Positions 10,701-22,142 of a stretch of 64,000 bases of DNA are shown one piece after another (position 1 is the stretch's first letter; every line of letters begins with the position of its first letter). This DNA is from Benincasa hispida (taxonomy: Eukaryota; Streptophyta; Magnoliopsida; Cucurbitales; Cucurbitaceae). The notes beneath the pieces are model-generated. The model was not told where the DNA came from. It did not search any database and saw only the letters and a list, made by a program, of their open reading frames with translations. The DNA is taken from assembly GCF_009727055.1 (NCBI RefSeq), contig NC_052349.1, forward strand, positions 37,847,993 through 37,911,992, given 5' to 3'. The position numbers were made by a program, and so were the translations under genes.

Positions 10701-13700
10701 GATGAGGATCAAAATAGGGGGTGGGGATGGGGAAGCCGGCCTCGTCCTCGCCCCACCTCATTGATATCTTTGGTTAAGGTTTAGGATTTGTGTCAATTTA
10801 GTTCCTAAGTTTGAAAATTGGACAATCAAGTCCATGATATATATAAATTGCTCAATTTTAGTTCCTTCATCAAAGGCACTGTCAACTTGATGTTGACGTG
10901 GCAATGTTTAAAAAAAACAATGAAAACAAGTAAATAATAATAATAATCAAAATTAAAATATAGTTAAATAAAACTATCCTTCCCACCCAACTTGTTTGAC
11001 CCTTCCCTTCCCTCTTTCCTTCCTCCGATGAAGACTCCATTGCCAACATAGAAACCCACGCCGCTGTTGAAAAAACAACCCCCACCAACCCCCACCAAAC
11101 CCATGTCGCCGACGACCACCTTTGCACAAAAGCAACTCCGATGACCACCTTCGGGCTCTGACGACCACCTTCGACGACAACTCCGACTAGACCATCTTCG
11201 ATGATTGACTTTGGTGAACATCACCTCTATCAACCAACACTAACATCCACCTCAGGCGACCAACTCTGATGAAGACCACCTCTAACGAGACCCTTAGTGG
11301 CAACCCTAGTTTTTGTAAACGTGTAAATAAACCTTTTGTAACGACTCGACGTTCTAGAATGAGAATCAGATCGATACTATATGCGTGCATAAATCTCAAA
11401 AGGACATTTTCACAAAATTTGACTAAATTCAAAAGAATAAAATAATTTTTATTATAAAACCAATAAAAAGCATAAAATCTTTGTTCGGGGTACTCCTAAC
11501 CAAGGTTGTTAACTCGTGAAACGGAAGGAGTATTGAAATCAAAATTTAGTGTATCGAGTGTCGCAACGTATCGTGTATTGTAAGTTTCAATTAATAAATA
11601 ATATTTAAATGTAAATATAAATAATTGAGTCTAAAATAGATCAAAACAGAAAATAACTTAAAAATATGTAGGAAGAAAACATTATAAAGAATAAAATATT
11701 AAACCAATATGATGTAATATGCATATAAAGTATTTAATAAAAACAAAAAATTGTCATTATGGAGTCCTCGAAGAAACAACCACCCAATTAATTTTAATAA
11801 TTATAATTTTCAAATTGTTAGATGATTTTTCCGTTTCTCGTAGTTTTATTTCCTCATTGCGTGTGACTCTTCATTTTCTAGGTTCCATAGTTTTTTTTAT
11901 TTCATTTCTTCTCTTTTTTTCAGACTCGGCTTTTCATTTTCATCTTCCCTTTTTCTATTTCATCTTCTACTTCCCTCTTTTCTTTTGTTTCACTTCATTT
12001 CTTCGTTGGCGGTTGTGGCCATAGCCGACACAAAGTCGCCTTCTCCTTTGACAAATCGCGGACAACAATATTTTTTTTTTCTTATTTTTTTTTTTAAATT
12101 TCTTGAATTGAAAGTTGCAATTTCATACGTTTTTTACGATACAACTTCCTTTTTCTTTTTCTTTTCTTTTTTATTTTTTTAGAGAAGAAACATTTCATTG
12201 AAAAAATGAAATATGGGGAAACCCCAAACATCTATAGGTGATTACAAAAAGATCTTCAATTGGAAACTAAATAAGAAAGAGTAAAGTTCTTAAAAGGGTG
12301 CCCAAATTTGCACCAATAAAAAGCGGTAGACACGACAAGATCAATAAAAGAGTCAAAAGATGAGATGGAGTCCCTAAAGAGACGCTTGTTACATTCACCC
12401 CATAAGGCCCAGGAAAAAGCACGCAGAATAGCCAGCCAAGTCATCATGTTTGTGCCAGTAAAAGGGTGTCCCACCAAAAGGGAGACAAGAATGTCCAAAA
12501 TATTATGGGAACAAACGATTGACCACCCAAAAGCATCCAAAATTTTGTTCCAGAAGCAGGAGGCAAAGGAACATTGTATAAACAGATGAGCAAGGGACTC
12601 AACCTGAACGTTGCGCATAACACATCAAGAAGGAGAGAGACACATATAAGGCATGCGACGTTGGAGATGATCTGCAGTATTGATGGCACTATGTCTAAGC
12701 TCCCAAAAGAAAATTTTAATTTTCATAGGATAATGATCCCGCCAAATGACAGAGTATAAATCCATACTCTCTCACAGGAGGCTCAGAAAAAACCATTAAG
12801 TCATCAATGGGAGATTTCATGGAAAATGACGAAGGTGGGCCAATTAACCATCTCTACGAATTGGGCACAACACGAAATCTGACAGTAGACAGTAATAGAG
12901 ATAACGAAACCCATTTGTGAATTTCAGAATCACGAAGATTACGACGAAGACGTAGGTTCCAAGACTCATAATCCGCAAGCCACACCTCAGCCACCGTAAT
13001 ATCGGGAGACCTAGTAAGCCAAAACAAACGAGGGAAAACCACAGAGAGAGAACACCACAACTAAGCCCATGGTCTTTCCAAAAGGAAAAAGTAGAGCCCG
13101 AGTCAAGGGAGCACTGAGTGCGAGAAGCAACCAAATCAACAGTCCGACAAATAAACCTCCATCGGGATTTGACCAAAGTACGAGGAATCGACGACCATAT
13201 ACATGAAGGAGAGTAATATTTAGCCTCAATAAGTTGCCTCTGCAATGCATCATGTAAAAACCGCCAAATCCATCTGGCTAGAAGAGCAGAATTACGACAT
13301 CAAAAGTTACCTATACCAAGGCTACCCAGAAGCGTAGGATGCTGAATGGTTGCCCAATTCACATTATGCATGCCATCCTCACCATGGGAACCCTCCCAAA
13401 GAAAGCCATGAATAAATTGCTCGGAAAAGAGAGAGGTAGTATGTAGGCCACCCTAAAGAGAGAGAGAGTTTGTAGGCAACCTTGAAAGGGTGGCTTGGAT
13501 GAGAGTATGCCTTCCGCCTTTAGATATATAAGCATACTTCCAGTTATGGAGCTTCTGTTGAATTCTCTCAACAACAGGGTGCCAAAACCTTATAGAATTG
13601 GAGTTGTCTCCCAATGGGAGACCAAGATAAGTCACGGGCTAATGGCCTCATTTTCATCCAAATGAATTCACCATCCAGTCCAAATCATCCTCGGGAAGGT

Positions 13701-15911
13701 TAACCCTTAACTACTCACTCTTAGAGAAATTAATAGACAAACCAAATGCTTGTTCAAAGTCTGTTCAAAACACAGATTTTCTGACTCCACTCACAACACC
13801 CCAAACACAAATTTTCTAACTCAACTCAATCGAACTCTGCACCCCAAACACAGACAATCTAACTCCACAGATAATCTAACTTCTCAAATAATAATTACCA
13901 GCTCAACTTAACTTTGCACGCCAAACGTTCCGTTATGGACTAAATTGACACACTCTCCATATCTCACCTTTTTATGTACCCTTATTTTATGCATATCTGA
14001 AATGTTGCTGCAACATTTAAAATCTTAAAACTGTGTTTAGGCATTTTCAAAACTCTGGAGACTGCTACTTAGTTGTGTTCTAAATTTGATAAAATGTTCA
14101 TCCAAACTCTTGAGAATCTGAGGCCATTACCTTTTTTCGTATTGGATATTTGATCTATTTTGTTATACTAGTGCTGTATGGTGCCCTAGTAATATATTCA
14201 ACTATTCCGTTGATATTTTGTTCTATAACCTACGATGCACAGGGTAACTACAGTCATGCTGGATGAAATTTTTTATTTGAACCTATTATTTTAGCAAGAT
14301 ATTGCTTCTGTAGGTTTCATCTTCCAAGAATGAGACATGGAACGCCTTGAAGCTTGCTCGAGAGTCACTTCCATTAGAGAACATAAAAGTCTCACCAGCT
14401 AGTACTACAAATCCAGGGATACCGCCATCTTCCTTGATGGCATTTCTGGCAAAGGTTTTCAACAACATACTTGATGATACTATTATTTACCCTCTATTGT
14501 CCAAACCCTCTGATCTATATTATTTCTTTTTTGACAAAGAAACAAAACACACACACACACCCAAATTAGAAACGAAAGGCACTCAATTTAAGGTTTGAGA
14601 CCTTGATTATTTGACAAGTTTGTTTGGTCCATGCAGAACCCTCAGATCTCTGGGGTGGTATTAGAAGACTTTGATACTAGCTTTACCAATCAATTTTACC
14701 AAAGTCACCTCGATGATTTACGTTAGTTATCTATGTTGTTTTCTTTCTTCCTTTCTCATTCGTCGTCATCACAATTATTTATAGCTGGTCTTGCTTTTTC
14801 TTATTTCTCATATTTTTTGCAATCCAGATAATATAAACTCATCGGCTATTGAAGCAGCTGCTTTACTTGTTGCCCGAACTCTTTACATTCTTGCAACCAA
14901 CAAAAAGGAATTGAGTAGTTCTGCCCTAACTGCTATCAAAGTGAACACGTCGTTGGTTGAAGAGCTTATAGGATGTCTCCTTAATTGTGACCCTGGTCTC
15001 TCTTGTGAGTTGGTGAAGAGATATATTTCTCCCTCCAGTGTTTGTCCAAACCATTACGTTGGTGTTATCCTTGATGAACCTTCGTCTACTCCTTATCCTG
15101 GTTATGTTCATGATGTTTCAAGATTTGTTTGGAACTTTTTGGCTGACAGAACATCTATTCCTAAAGAGAATACTAGCTCAGTCTGTTCACAAAATTGTGA
15201 CGACAAAAGTGAGGTGTGCATTGGAGCGGAGACTGGAAAAGGAACTTGTGTTATATCAACTACCAGGTATGGTTATATTTACAGGCATACTTCTTTATTA
15301 CAAAAGCGTATTGGTGGACACGATATACTTAGATATTGCATCAAAATTTAAGTGAAAGAACATCTTTTTCGTAATTTTTTTTTTCAATTAAATTAAAGTA
15401 AAGAATACTACAAACTTCAAATGTAGCAAATTAAGTATAGCTCAATTAGTTTAAGGCATTAATCTTCTATTAAGAGGTCGGATGTATGTCACCCTACGTG
15501 TTAGACTGCGAAGGTGTCTTGAGGAAGGATTGCCCGAGAGAGTGTTGATGCCAGTAATGTAGAGGTGTAAGTGGGTTAGTCTGTTCTGCCACCAAAACTG
15601 ATGTCACACTCCAAATGGGAAGTCAAGAACATTGATGTGATCTTTTTTCTTCTTTTTGGTGGGGGGGATAAAGGAGAGCTATGTACTTGCCCCCCCTTAC
15701 CCTTTATTTATTTATTATTTTCCCTCTTTCTGATGAGAAAAGGTGTATGCTGTCCAACTTTAACTTAAATAGCAGACGCACAAAATTGGTCATGTCTTTG
15801 TCATTTTTCCCTTAAATGGGAAACCAACTTTGATTAAAAGGAAAGAACAGAGATTGAAGAGAGACCTAAAAGGGAAAGGGCCGACCAACCCATAAGAGGG
15901 GATTATCCTTT

Positions 15912-15942
<31 letters not shown>

Positions 15943-16608
15943 TTTTTTTAAAAAAAAGAAAACCCAGCTTGTGTGACTTACCCATTGTTACTAGCTTTTC
16001 TTTCTTTCGGACGGTCCACTCTTTACATCGCCATAATATCTTAGTTTTAACATATTATTTCATCTTGTTCATAATCTTTTTTTATTCATCAATAAAATTT
16101 TATTCTTAAAAAAATAATCTTCTACATGCCCTTTTTCCATGGATGGTCATATTGAGGAGCTCAGTTTGTTTCTTGGCTGATTGCTTCCACATCCAATCTG
16201 AGGAACAACATGCCGTACTCTCAAACCTTTTTTTTTTTTTTTGAAATAGAAAAGAAATAAACTTGCATATTAGTTACACTGCAAATGCCCTTTAAAATGA
16301 CTTCCTCCCTTCTCTTGTTAACATCTGTAGTTATTTGCCACAGGTACATTCCAGCATACTCAACAAGATTGAAGTTCGAATCTGGATATTGGAATGTGCT
16401 TCCTCCAAATTCATCTGACCCGCTGGGGGCTGTCGATCCAGTTTGGACAGAGAGCAATTGGAATACCATAGGGCTCCGGATGTATACCATCCAAGCTACT
16501 GCTTATGATCGATTTGTTTTACTTGGAGGCATTACTACCACAATCTTAGCTTATTTTGCAATAGTAGCCGTGCAAAGCTCCATTATAAAGGCCTTGAAGA
16601 GAGATTGA
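4735..16608 (+). CDS. NCT: Nicastrin (gamma-secretase subunit), C-terminal 373 residues
   Basis: Nicastrin is the large glycoprotein subunit of gamma-secretase, the intramembrane protease complex with presenilin, APH-1 and PEN-2. In plants it localises to endomembranes. Exons: 4735-4854, 9989-10060, 14314-14454, 14637-14721, 14828-15266, 16344-16608; the joins keep one frame and use GT..AG sites. Recognisable blocks are GESWGYLGSRRFLLELDL (exon 1), FEIGSVGK (exon 2), NPGIPPSSLMAF (exon 3), VVLEDFDTSF and YQSHLDDL (exon 4), a cysteine-containing ectodomain segment (exon 5), and YIPAYSTRL..DPVWTESNW (exon 6). A single hydrophobic helix (about residues 344-364 of the visible part) is followed by the basic tail KALKRD and the stop. 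Several N-x-S/T sites fit a glycosylated ectodomain. The family is usually about 650-700 residues, so roughly the first 300 residues, including the presumed start and signal peptide, lie left of the window. The introns of 5134 and 4253 bp are filled with retroelements. No frameshift or stop is seen, so it looks functional. Confidence 0.92.
5150..6640 (+). pseudogene. LINE retrotransposon fragment (end of reverse transcriptase and zf-RVT region)
   Basis: Conceptual frames show LINE landmarks in order. There is a segment of the form 'LSQGPTYFLSAFRTQVF' (5266-5320), the part of L1-type reverse transcriptase just before the 'RDFLW' block. Then come 'IMRDFLWKPF' (5620-5650), 'LGI..F' (5710-5740), and a 'WKVYSPKKVKYFGLD' block (6200-6245) typical of the zinc-binding C-terminal domain. 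Multiple stops and frameshifts make it non-functional. It lies in sense orientation inside a nicastrin intron and is itself interrupted by the SMART element at 5333-5599. Confidence 0.7.
5333..5599 (-). mobile_element. SMART-type miniature LTR retrotransposon
   Basis: Two direct repeats of about 69 bp (5333-5401 and 5531-5599; shared words aaagtttaagctaat and gtgaaggtaaattta) flank about 130 bp. Read on the minus strand, each repeat begins TGT(C/T)AGATATTATAA. Immediately after the right-hand copy (the 5' LTR) comes gtatcagagcag, a near match to a methionine-tRNA primer-binding site. Immediately before the left-hand copy comes gtgaaggggag, a polypurine tract. At about 267 bp this matches the size and layout of plant SMART elements (under about 300 bp, no coding). 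It is inserted in a LINE. Confidence 0.72.
6640..7650 (+). pseudogene. Second LINE fragment, heavily decayed
   Basis: Starts near a 'KYGVSPYE' block (6655) and contains 'IPGRIFLL' and 'VVGEGEAMYFWEDLWV' (6825-6874), the glycine-rich 'vGdG..FWeDlW' segment found between reverse transcriptase and the zinc-binding domain of plant LINEs. Beyond 6950 the sequence has no clear coding match. It ends near 7600-7645 with 'tttatcaatgaaaag..' and T/A-rich sequence typical of LINE 3' ends. The boundary with the preceding fragment is approximate. Confidence 0.5.
7675..8304 (+). pseudogene. Internally deleted LINE with poly-A tail
   Basis: Shows the reverse-transcriptase C-terminal block 'GSWSTEYLGLPF' (7698-7735), then 'SWQHNFFSKGGR' (7768-7806) and 'LPIHYLSPFQIP'. 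It then jumps directly to the extreme C-terminus 'FSAFGWNIAAP..WDERNSRIFNG' (7923-8095), so several hundred bases have been lost. A stop at 8183-8185 is followed by an A-rich tail at 8284-8304. Sense orientation in the nicastrin intron. Confidence 0.68.
8305..9509 (+). pseudogene. LINE 3' portion with poly-A tail
   Basis: Blocks in order: 'LAKWLWCFNQEWRSLIKGKFG' type sequence (about 8438-8495), 'VGNGASAFLSDVWFG' (8605-8652), and 'CCLCQRNSETTNHLFIHCPFG' type zinc-binding motif (9059-9118). The last has C-x2-C and H-x4-C spacing characteristic of zf-RVT. A pure A tail lies at 9486-9507. The sequence begins directly after the tail of the previous LINE. Stops and frameshifts are present. Confidence 0.7.
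10124..10772. mobile_element. Degenerate GC-rich hAT-like MITE
   Basis: The left end tagagacgtccatt resembles the perfect hAT MITE terminus at 22806 (tagagatgtccaat). Both ends carry the same kind of subterminal C/G-rich blocks: ggtcggggatgtcccc.. near 10225, and ggggtggggatgggg plus cctcgccccacctc near 10718-10760. The interior is AT-rich and includes a (TA)n run at 10276-10297. A clean 8-bp duplication is not visible, so the edges are approximate. Confidence 0.45.
11010..11300. repeat. CGAC-rich minisatellite
   Basis: Imperfect repeats of the type 'ccgacgaccacctt' / 'cgacaactccga' / 'gatgaccaccttcg' run through this interval. They are more GC-rich than the surrounding intron. The same repeat vocabulary recurs at 34250-34340 and 36010-36530. 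No function is evident. Confidence 0.5.
12150..13760 (-). pseudogene. Reverse-strand LINE fragment (RT C-terminus to 3' end)
   Basis: On the minus strand, from high to low coordinates: 'VTYLGLPLGDNSNSIRFW' (about 13640-13580), 'SKGGRHTLIQATLSRLP' (13530-13470), 'FRYPFLW..' type sequence and 'STFSFWKDHG' (13100-13070). Then 'ESLAHLFIQCSFASCFWNKILDAFGW' (about 12600-12525) gives the zinc-binding/C-terminal domain. A T-rich stretch at 12150-12180 is the poly-A tail in reverse. It is broken by stops and frameshifts. It lies antisense in nicastrin intron 2. Confidence 0.72.
13765..13940. mobile_element. End fragment of an element with 'ccaaacac' repeats
   Basis: Contains repeated 'ccaaacaca' and 'aactcaact' words and finishes with 'cacgccaaacgttccgttatgg'-type sequence. 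The same vocabulary occurs at 37230-37390, at the right side of the large element beginning at 34058. This piece abuts the 5' end of the reverse LINE and is probably the remainder of its target. Confidence 0.35.
15430..15600 (+). mobile_element. tRNA-derived SINE fragment (degenerate)
   Basis: 'tagctcaattagttta' resembles a pol III A box. About 25 bp further on, 'agaggtcggatgtatgtc' is in the position of a decayed B box. The layout (tagctca..aaggcat..cttct..aagaggt) is that of tRNA-headed SINEs. It lies in the last nicastrin intron. A weaker relative is at 56920-57060. Confidence 0.4.
15780..16116. mobile_element. Possible LINE 3'-end remnants and CT microsatellite
   Basis: A (CT)n tract at about 15912-15932 runs into T and A runs. 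Near 16084-16116, 'tcatcaataaaattttattcttaaaaaa' resembles the 3' ends of the plant LINEs at 8260-8304. No coding motif remains, so this is a weak call within the last nicastrin intron. Confidence 0.3.
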
Positions 16609-19408
16609 TAGTGTTTTAGGTTAATTAATGGAACTACTAAATGAAAAGGCTGAGAAAAATAGGACAGTTAGATCATTTTCATGCTAGTTGCAGAGGTGTT
16701 GTATTGTTTAATTTTGCAACCCTCTTGTCTCCCATTGGCGAATGGCCGGATCTGTTGCCTTTGAAGCTTTACATGTTAGTTCACAAATGATTGGAGTCTG
16801 GACGAGATTCTGTATAGTTGCTTCTTTATCTGTTTCCAGTTTGTGATTCTTGTAGTTAATCTTCTCTCAGGTGCAGCATCCACACATGATATACTTGCCT
16901 GATCATTACAGAAACAGAAAAGCCATCGACAAAGACATTTCTGTATATTTGATTGAACAGTTTATTGGAATTGAAAATAGACAGATAATTCAACTGTTCT
17001 GGGCACCATTTTTAAGATTCACTTGTTCAGTTTTCTTCCCCAACATATTCTATGAATTGAGTTCGCTGGGTCATTCTTCATTTTGATTTTTTAGTTTTCA
17101 ATAATGCTTTCTAGATATGCATTCTTTGGAAGTGAAAATTTATTGGTTTTTCAGCTGTATGGAAAAAGAAATTGTATGCACTTTGGGATGTTTGGGAGCA
17201 TTTTTAGACGTGCAGAGAGGGAGTAAGGGTAAGTATCTGAACTGTGGGATTAGTAAAATAAAGTATGTATATAGAGACACCATTGAGTGTGTAGAGAAGG
17301 ATTTCATATAATTAAAAGTTAGGACAGAAGAGAAGTCAGAGAGTATATTACGTTCAGTTTGGAAAAATTTTATATAAAACTTATAATTGTATCGATCAAA
17401 CTCTGAACTTTGATAAATAGATCTATTTAGACTCTGTTTTAATTTTCTTTAAGAATCGTTTACTCTAATTGTCAATTTTATAAAATTGACATTTGAAGAA
17501 GTCTACACATGTTTGAGAATTAATGCATAGATGATTTTTAAAGGTAGTCATAATGAAACGTCTAAATGAATTAACTTATGAAAATTTAGAAGTTTAATTG
17601 ACTTATATTATGAGTTCCACATGATATTTTGGTCGAATGAAACATGAAGGAGGGTGTAGATTGATACACTTACGAAAATTTAGGATTTAAATTGATACAA
17701 TTTAATTAGTCTAGGGTGCTAATTGATTTGATATAATCCCATAGTTTAGGGGTATGAATTGATATTTGTCTAACCGTTTTTATAGGAATGAAAACTAAAA
17801 CTTAGAAATATCAATTTAGTATATACTTAGCAATTTAACATAGCAATCATGTATAAATTTTTAGTATATACCTAGCATGTAGTATTGCACCTTATGTATC
17901 TCATGTTCATTTTGTAAATAAAAATGGCACGAGTTACCAGTAGTGTTCAAAGTTAGTGTGCATTTAGTTTCTTAACTTTAAAAAGTGTAATAGATTTTTA
18001 GTAAATAGCATCTCACTTTATGTACCTTACATCTGGAATTTCAACTTTGTATCAAGTAGGTTTTAAAATTTTCAATTTGAATCTAACGTTTGACCTCTTT
18101 GGTGTTTTTAAAAATTCGTGGGCATATTAGACACAAAGTTAAATTTTTATATTTAATAGGTCAATTCATTTTTTTATATATATATTTTAATGTATGTGGC
18201 TCTTATTAGATAAAATTGAAAGTTGACCTACTTTTATTTAGAGTATAAATTCAAAGACTTCTTAGACATTTCTAAAGTTAATAGACCTATTATACATTTT
18301 TAAAGTTCGTGTACTTATTGCCTCAAAAAAGAAAAAAGTTCATGTAGTTATTAGACACTTTAAAAGTCATCAATAATTTAGAGACAAACTTTATAGTAAG
18401 AACTAAACTTATAAATTACAATTTAATCTCTCTTTCCTCTCGAAAAGAACCGATAACTTACGTAAATCATCGAGTTAAGTATAAATATATTTTATCATCT
18501 TTTGAAGTATATGCAATTCATCCTTTAATACTATTTCAAGAACAAATTTTTAAAATCAACGTGAGCATAACTCAACCAAATGTACACCTGTTAAATTTGA
18601 TTTTTTTTTTCCTTTGAATCTCAAAGTCTCACCTCATAAAATGCTTCATATAAACCTAGTGAGTTGAGGATAGATTGAAAGTAGCTTGTAAAATCTCTTC
18701 TGAAAAGTTTATGTTTTCTTCCTGTCTCTTGTGCATTTTGGACCATTGCAAGAGTCCAATGAATTTGTTACACTAAACTCCAAAGCAAATAAGACAAGCA
18801 CAACATATTTTGTATTATCCACCCTTATAAAACTAGTGTTTCAACCACGTGCATGGCACGTGTATTTTTAAACTTAAATTTTTATTAAACATTAAAATTT
18901 ATTTAAAATTAATTTTAGATCTTCTTATAATATAATCTTCTATAGTTTGAATATTATTGTGGATTAATAGTATGTTTTAATCCCTAATTTTTTAGTATTT
19001 TTTCAATTTAGTCGACATGATTTCAACATTTTCAATTATCCATTTGTATTTGAATGATTTTTCCATTTATTTTCACTTTTGATGAACGTTAAAATTGGTT
19101 ATGAGCTTACATGATATAATACATAGTGCAAACTAAAACTAAAACACAGATGGGAAAGAAAATTATATTTGAGAAAAAAATGCATAATATCTAGGAAACT
19201 TGAAGAAATCAAGTTTGTGTTCTCTTAAAACCAAATAGTATATTATGTAAGTTTGTTATTAGTCATCTAACCTTAACTCCTAATTGGAATTAAATTGAAA
19301 AATATTTAAATAAAGATTAAATTGAAACTTGAGTTCTTTTCTTCTTCTTTTTTTTTTTTTTTTCTAAATATGAAATTTAAGAGTTAATAAATTGAAAATA
19401 GTAAAACA
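16609..19408. other. Nicastrin 3' flank and AT-rich intergenic DNA
   Basis: The first few hundred bases after the stop are presumably the nicastrin 3' UTR; no clear AATAAA was located. The rest is AT-rich, with no open frame of convincing composition. The only distinct motif is a pair of CACGTG hexamers at 18846-18851 and 18857-18862 in a near-palindrome, of unknown role. Confidence 0.5.
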
Positions 19409-19417
19409 TATATTTAA

Positions 19418-19658
19418 GGGAAATTTTCACGGATAGAAAAAATGTCAAAGATTTCTATCAGCTTCTATAAGTGATAAACTTCTATATTAGTTTTCATCAC
19501 TGATAGACATTAATACAACGTCTATAAGTGATAGACTTCTATCAGTTTCTATCACTAATAGACATTGATAGACTTTTATCATCCTCTATCAAAGAAGATT
19601 AAAATTTTGAATTTTGTGTAAATAGTTTCCGTTAATTTTCTATTTTTGAAAATTGCCT
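19418..19658. mobile_element. TATCA-palindrome MITE, subfamily 1, with perfect 9-bp TSD
   Basis: The element is 241 bp, in the opposite orientation to the copy at 3473. It starts gggaaattttcacggatag and ends ..tatttttgaaaattgcct. The core is formed of 'tatcagtttctatcactaatag' type palindromes. The flanks tatatttaa at 19409-19417 and 19659-19667 are identical. Confidence 0.78.
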
Positions 19659-20219
19659 TATATTTAATCTATATTTACTTAATTAATTCACATATTATAT
19701 TTTTGGTGAATATGAGTTTGATGTAACTAATGTACTTAGTATTTTGAATTTTCTTTTATATAAAGTTCAGATTATCAAGGTAAATATATTACACATCTTC
19801 ATTATTGAAAATAAATTTGATTTCTTTTTATTGAACTTCAATTCATTTGTAAATGTTTCTATATTTCTCTTGGAATTAACATAACATCGATACTTGGTTT
19901 TTAGAACATCCTCAAATTCTTACTTTTTTTTTTCTTTCAAAGACATCCACCTATAAATTACCATTGGAGGAAAAGAAACAATACTATATTTTTAATAGAA
20001 AATAGAGAAATTTATACTTTTCTTAGACAGAGAATTTTATACTAACAAGATCTGTGCATATATGTGGTACCATGTTCAATGACGCTCAAGATCTCATCTC
20101 CTAGCTTTCTTCAACCTCGTTTAACCTAATGTTTCACGATTATGTAAATATATTGTTGTTGGTGAAAATTCAAGTTTTTAAAGAAAAAGAAAAAAAAAAA
20201 CCTTCGGTTGAGAATCACA

Positions 20220-20730
20220 CTTTGCTTATTTTTTTTTTTTTAAAGAGAAGTCTCTTTCTTATACTCTCACCTTGGACTATGGGTTTGGACCCCAAGGAGT
20301 ACCCATATTTTAGAGGGAGGGAGGAGATAGACACATGTGGACACAGTGGACATCCTACACGCACGCGCTGCCGCCGTCATCCATTTGGTCAAGCGGGCAT
20401 GACGTGGCGAGACGAGGTGTGATTATTCTCTCCCCGTCATCAGTTGGCCTTTGAGGCCTAGACCCGAGCCCTTTCATCAGTCTTCATTCTTCTTCCTTCC
20501 TTTCATCAGTCTACATTTTCCATTCCCGTTTTTCGAGCATCTCAATCTTGAAGGGTGTCATGGGCTATTTTATCATGGGACGACGTAGCCTGTAACAAGT
20601 TCCTGTTTTGCAGGTTTTGTTTTTTTCCTGACGTCTACTATTCTTGACTGTTCGCTGCTCACAAATCTTGACTGTTGGAGGGTAGCCGATTCCAACCATT
20701 ATTTTTTTAGAATCATTCTAGGAAATAAGG
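20220..20730. other. GC-richer patch in AT-rich intergenic DNA
   Basis: Base composition changes sharply. The segment includes 'cgcacgcgctgccgccgtcatcc' type sequence and a bZIP-like 'tgacgtgg' word near 20401, followed by CT-rich runs. A 97-codon open frame (20129-20422) crosses its left side but has no recognisable domain. It might be a decayed promoter/5' exon or part of an unrecognised transposon. Confidence 0.25.
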
Positions 20731-21930
20731 TTTGAGTGAATCGACATGATAAAGCTATTAAGACAGAGAGGAGGAAGACGGTAAATAATTAAACTGAATT
20801 TTCATGCTCACTTTGTCTCTCAATAGATTTTTCTTTTTTCTTTGGATGGTTATCAAATGATCTCTACCTTGTTTATATGTCTAAAGAGAGAAGGGGAATA
20901 AACTCAATCGGTTATTGTTTTACATATTTATCACGATTTTTAATCATACTTTAATTAACCGTCACAACATTTAAATATTAATTATATTGAATACTTAATT
21001 TAATATTAATTAGGAAGTACATGAATTATATAAGTGTTCGACTGTTTTTGAAACTTCTTGAGTTTCACTTTAATTGACATGTTAGTGGGTATGAGAGAGG
21101 TGTTTTATAAGAGTATCTTCGTCCCGTTTGATGATTATTTGATTTTTTGTTTTTATTAAAAATTAAGATTTCTACTTTCAAATTTCTGGTTTTGTTATCT
21201 ACTTTTTACCAATCATTTAAAAAACCAAAATTTGAAAATTAAAAAAAAAATAGCTTTTAGAAATTTATTTTTGTTTTTAAAATTTGACTAAGAATTCAAA
21301 CATTATAATTAACAAAGATGCAAATCATTATAAGAAATGAGAAGAAAATAGACTTAATATTAAAAATAAAAAAATAGAAAACGAAATGGTTACCAGACGG
21401 AACTTTAGTATACCAATTTCTAAGTTTTCCTTAGTTCATTATTGATTTTTTTTTAAGAAGCATAACCATTTATTTTAAATAATTAATTATTCGAATGACA
21501 TTCAACTAATTAGAGAGAAATTGTACTCATTAAAATGACATTTAAATAATTAATGTTGATATCTTTCTTCTAAATTTGGAAACTCAAGTAAGAGTAAAGA
21601 AATCCAAAATTGTTTTTCAAACATCTCACCTTTTAATATATTACAGATGTTCAAACTTTATATTAACAACGTGAAATTTTCATTATTCATAGTTATATTT
21701 ATCTTTTGTCATTGTTGTCACATTTATATATCTTTTGTAATTAATTTGCATGGATTAAAAGAAAAAGATTAATTTGCATGCTTAGTCTCTATCTACCAAT
21801 ACCAATAATTTAATTTTAGGTATTCTAATCTTTCCAAACTCCCAACATTTACACTTTTCTTATTTCTTTTAATAGTTTTAATCGGTTAGTTCTAATATAT
21901 ACTTTAAATTTACAATTAGTTAATGAATTC
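20731..21930. other. AT-rich intergenic stretch, nothing recognised
   Basis: I see no open frame, tRNA-like box, inverted terminus or tandem structure here beyond short A and T runs. Confidence 0.4.
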
Positions 21931-21934
21931 AAAA

Positions 21935-22142
21935 ATAAAAAAATAAGATAAACTATTTACACAAAACAGTAAAATTTTAATATTTTTCGATAGAGATAGA
22001 TAAAAGTCTATTAATATCTATCAGTGATAAAAATTGATAAAAGTCTATCACTGATAGACGCTGATGGAAGCCTATCAATATCTATCAAATTTTATTTTCC
22101 TATTTTTATAAATGATTTGAGATTTTTTCTATTCGTAAAAAT
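21935..22142. mobile_element. Degenerate TATCA-palindrome MITE, subfamily 1
   Basis: It has the order of the 3473 copy: 'ataagataaactatttacacaaaac' on the left, a 'tatcagtgataaaaattgataaaag' core, and 'gatttgagattttttctattcg' on the right. The ends are mutated and no certain target duplication remains, so it is an older copy. Confidence 0.6.

Noticed and set aside
10882..11432. Several minus-strand open frames rich in W, G and R
   Set aside because: Produced by the CGAC minisatellite read in different frames; low-complexity and no domain.
16871..17086. 71-codon open frame downstream of nicastrin
   Set aside because: No homology recognised and no splice or start context; probably chance in the 3' flank.
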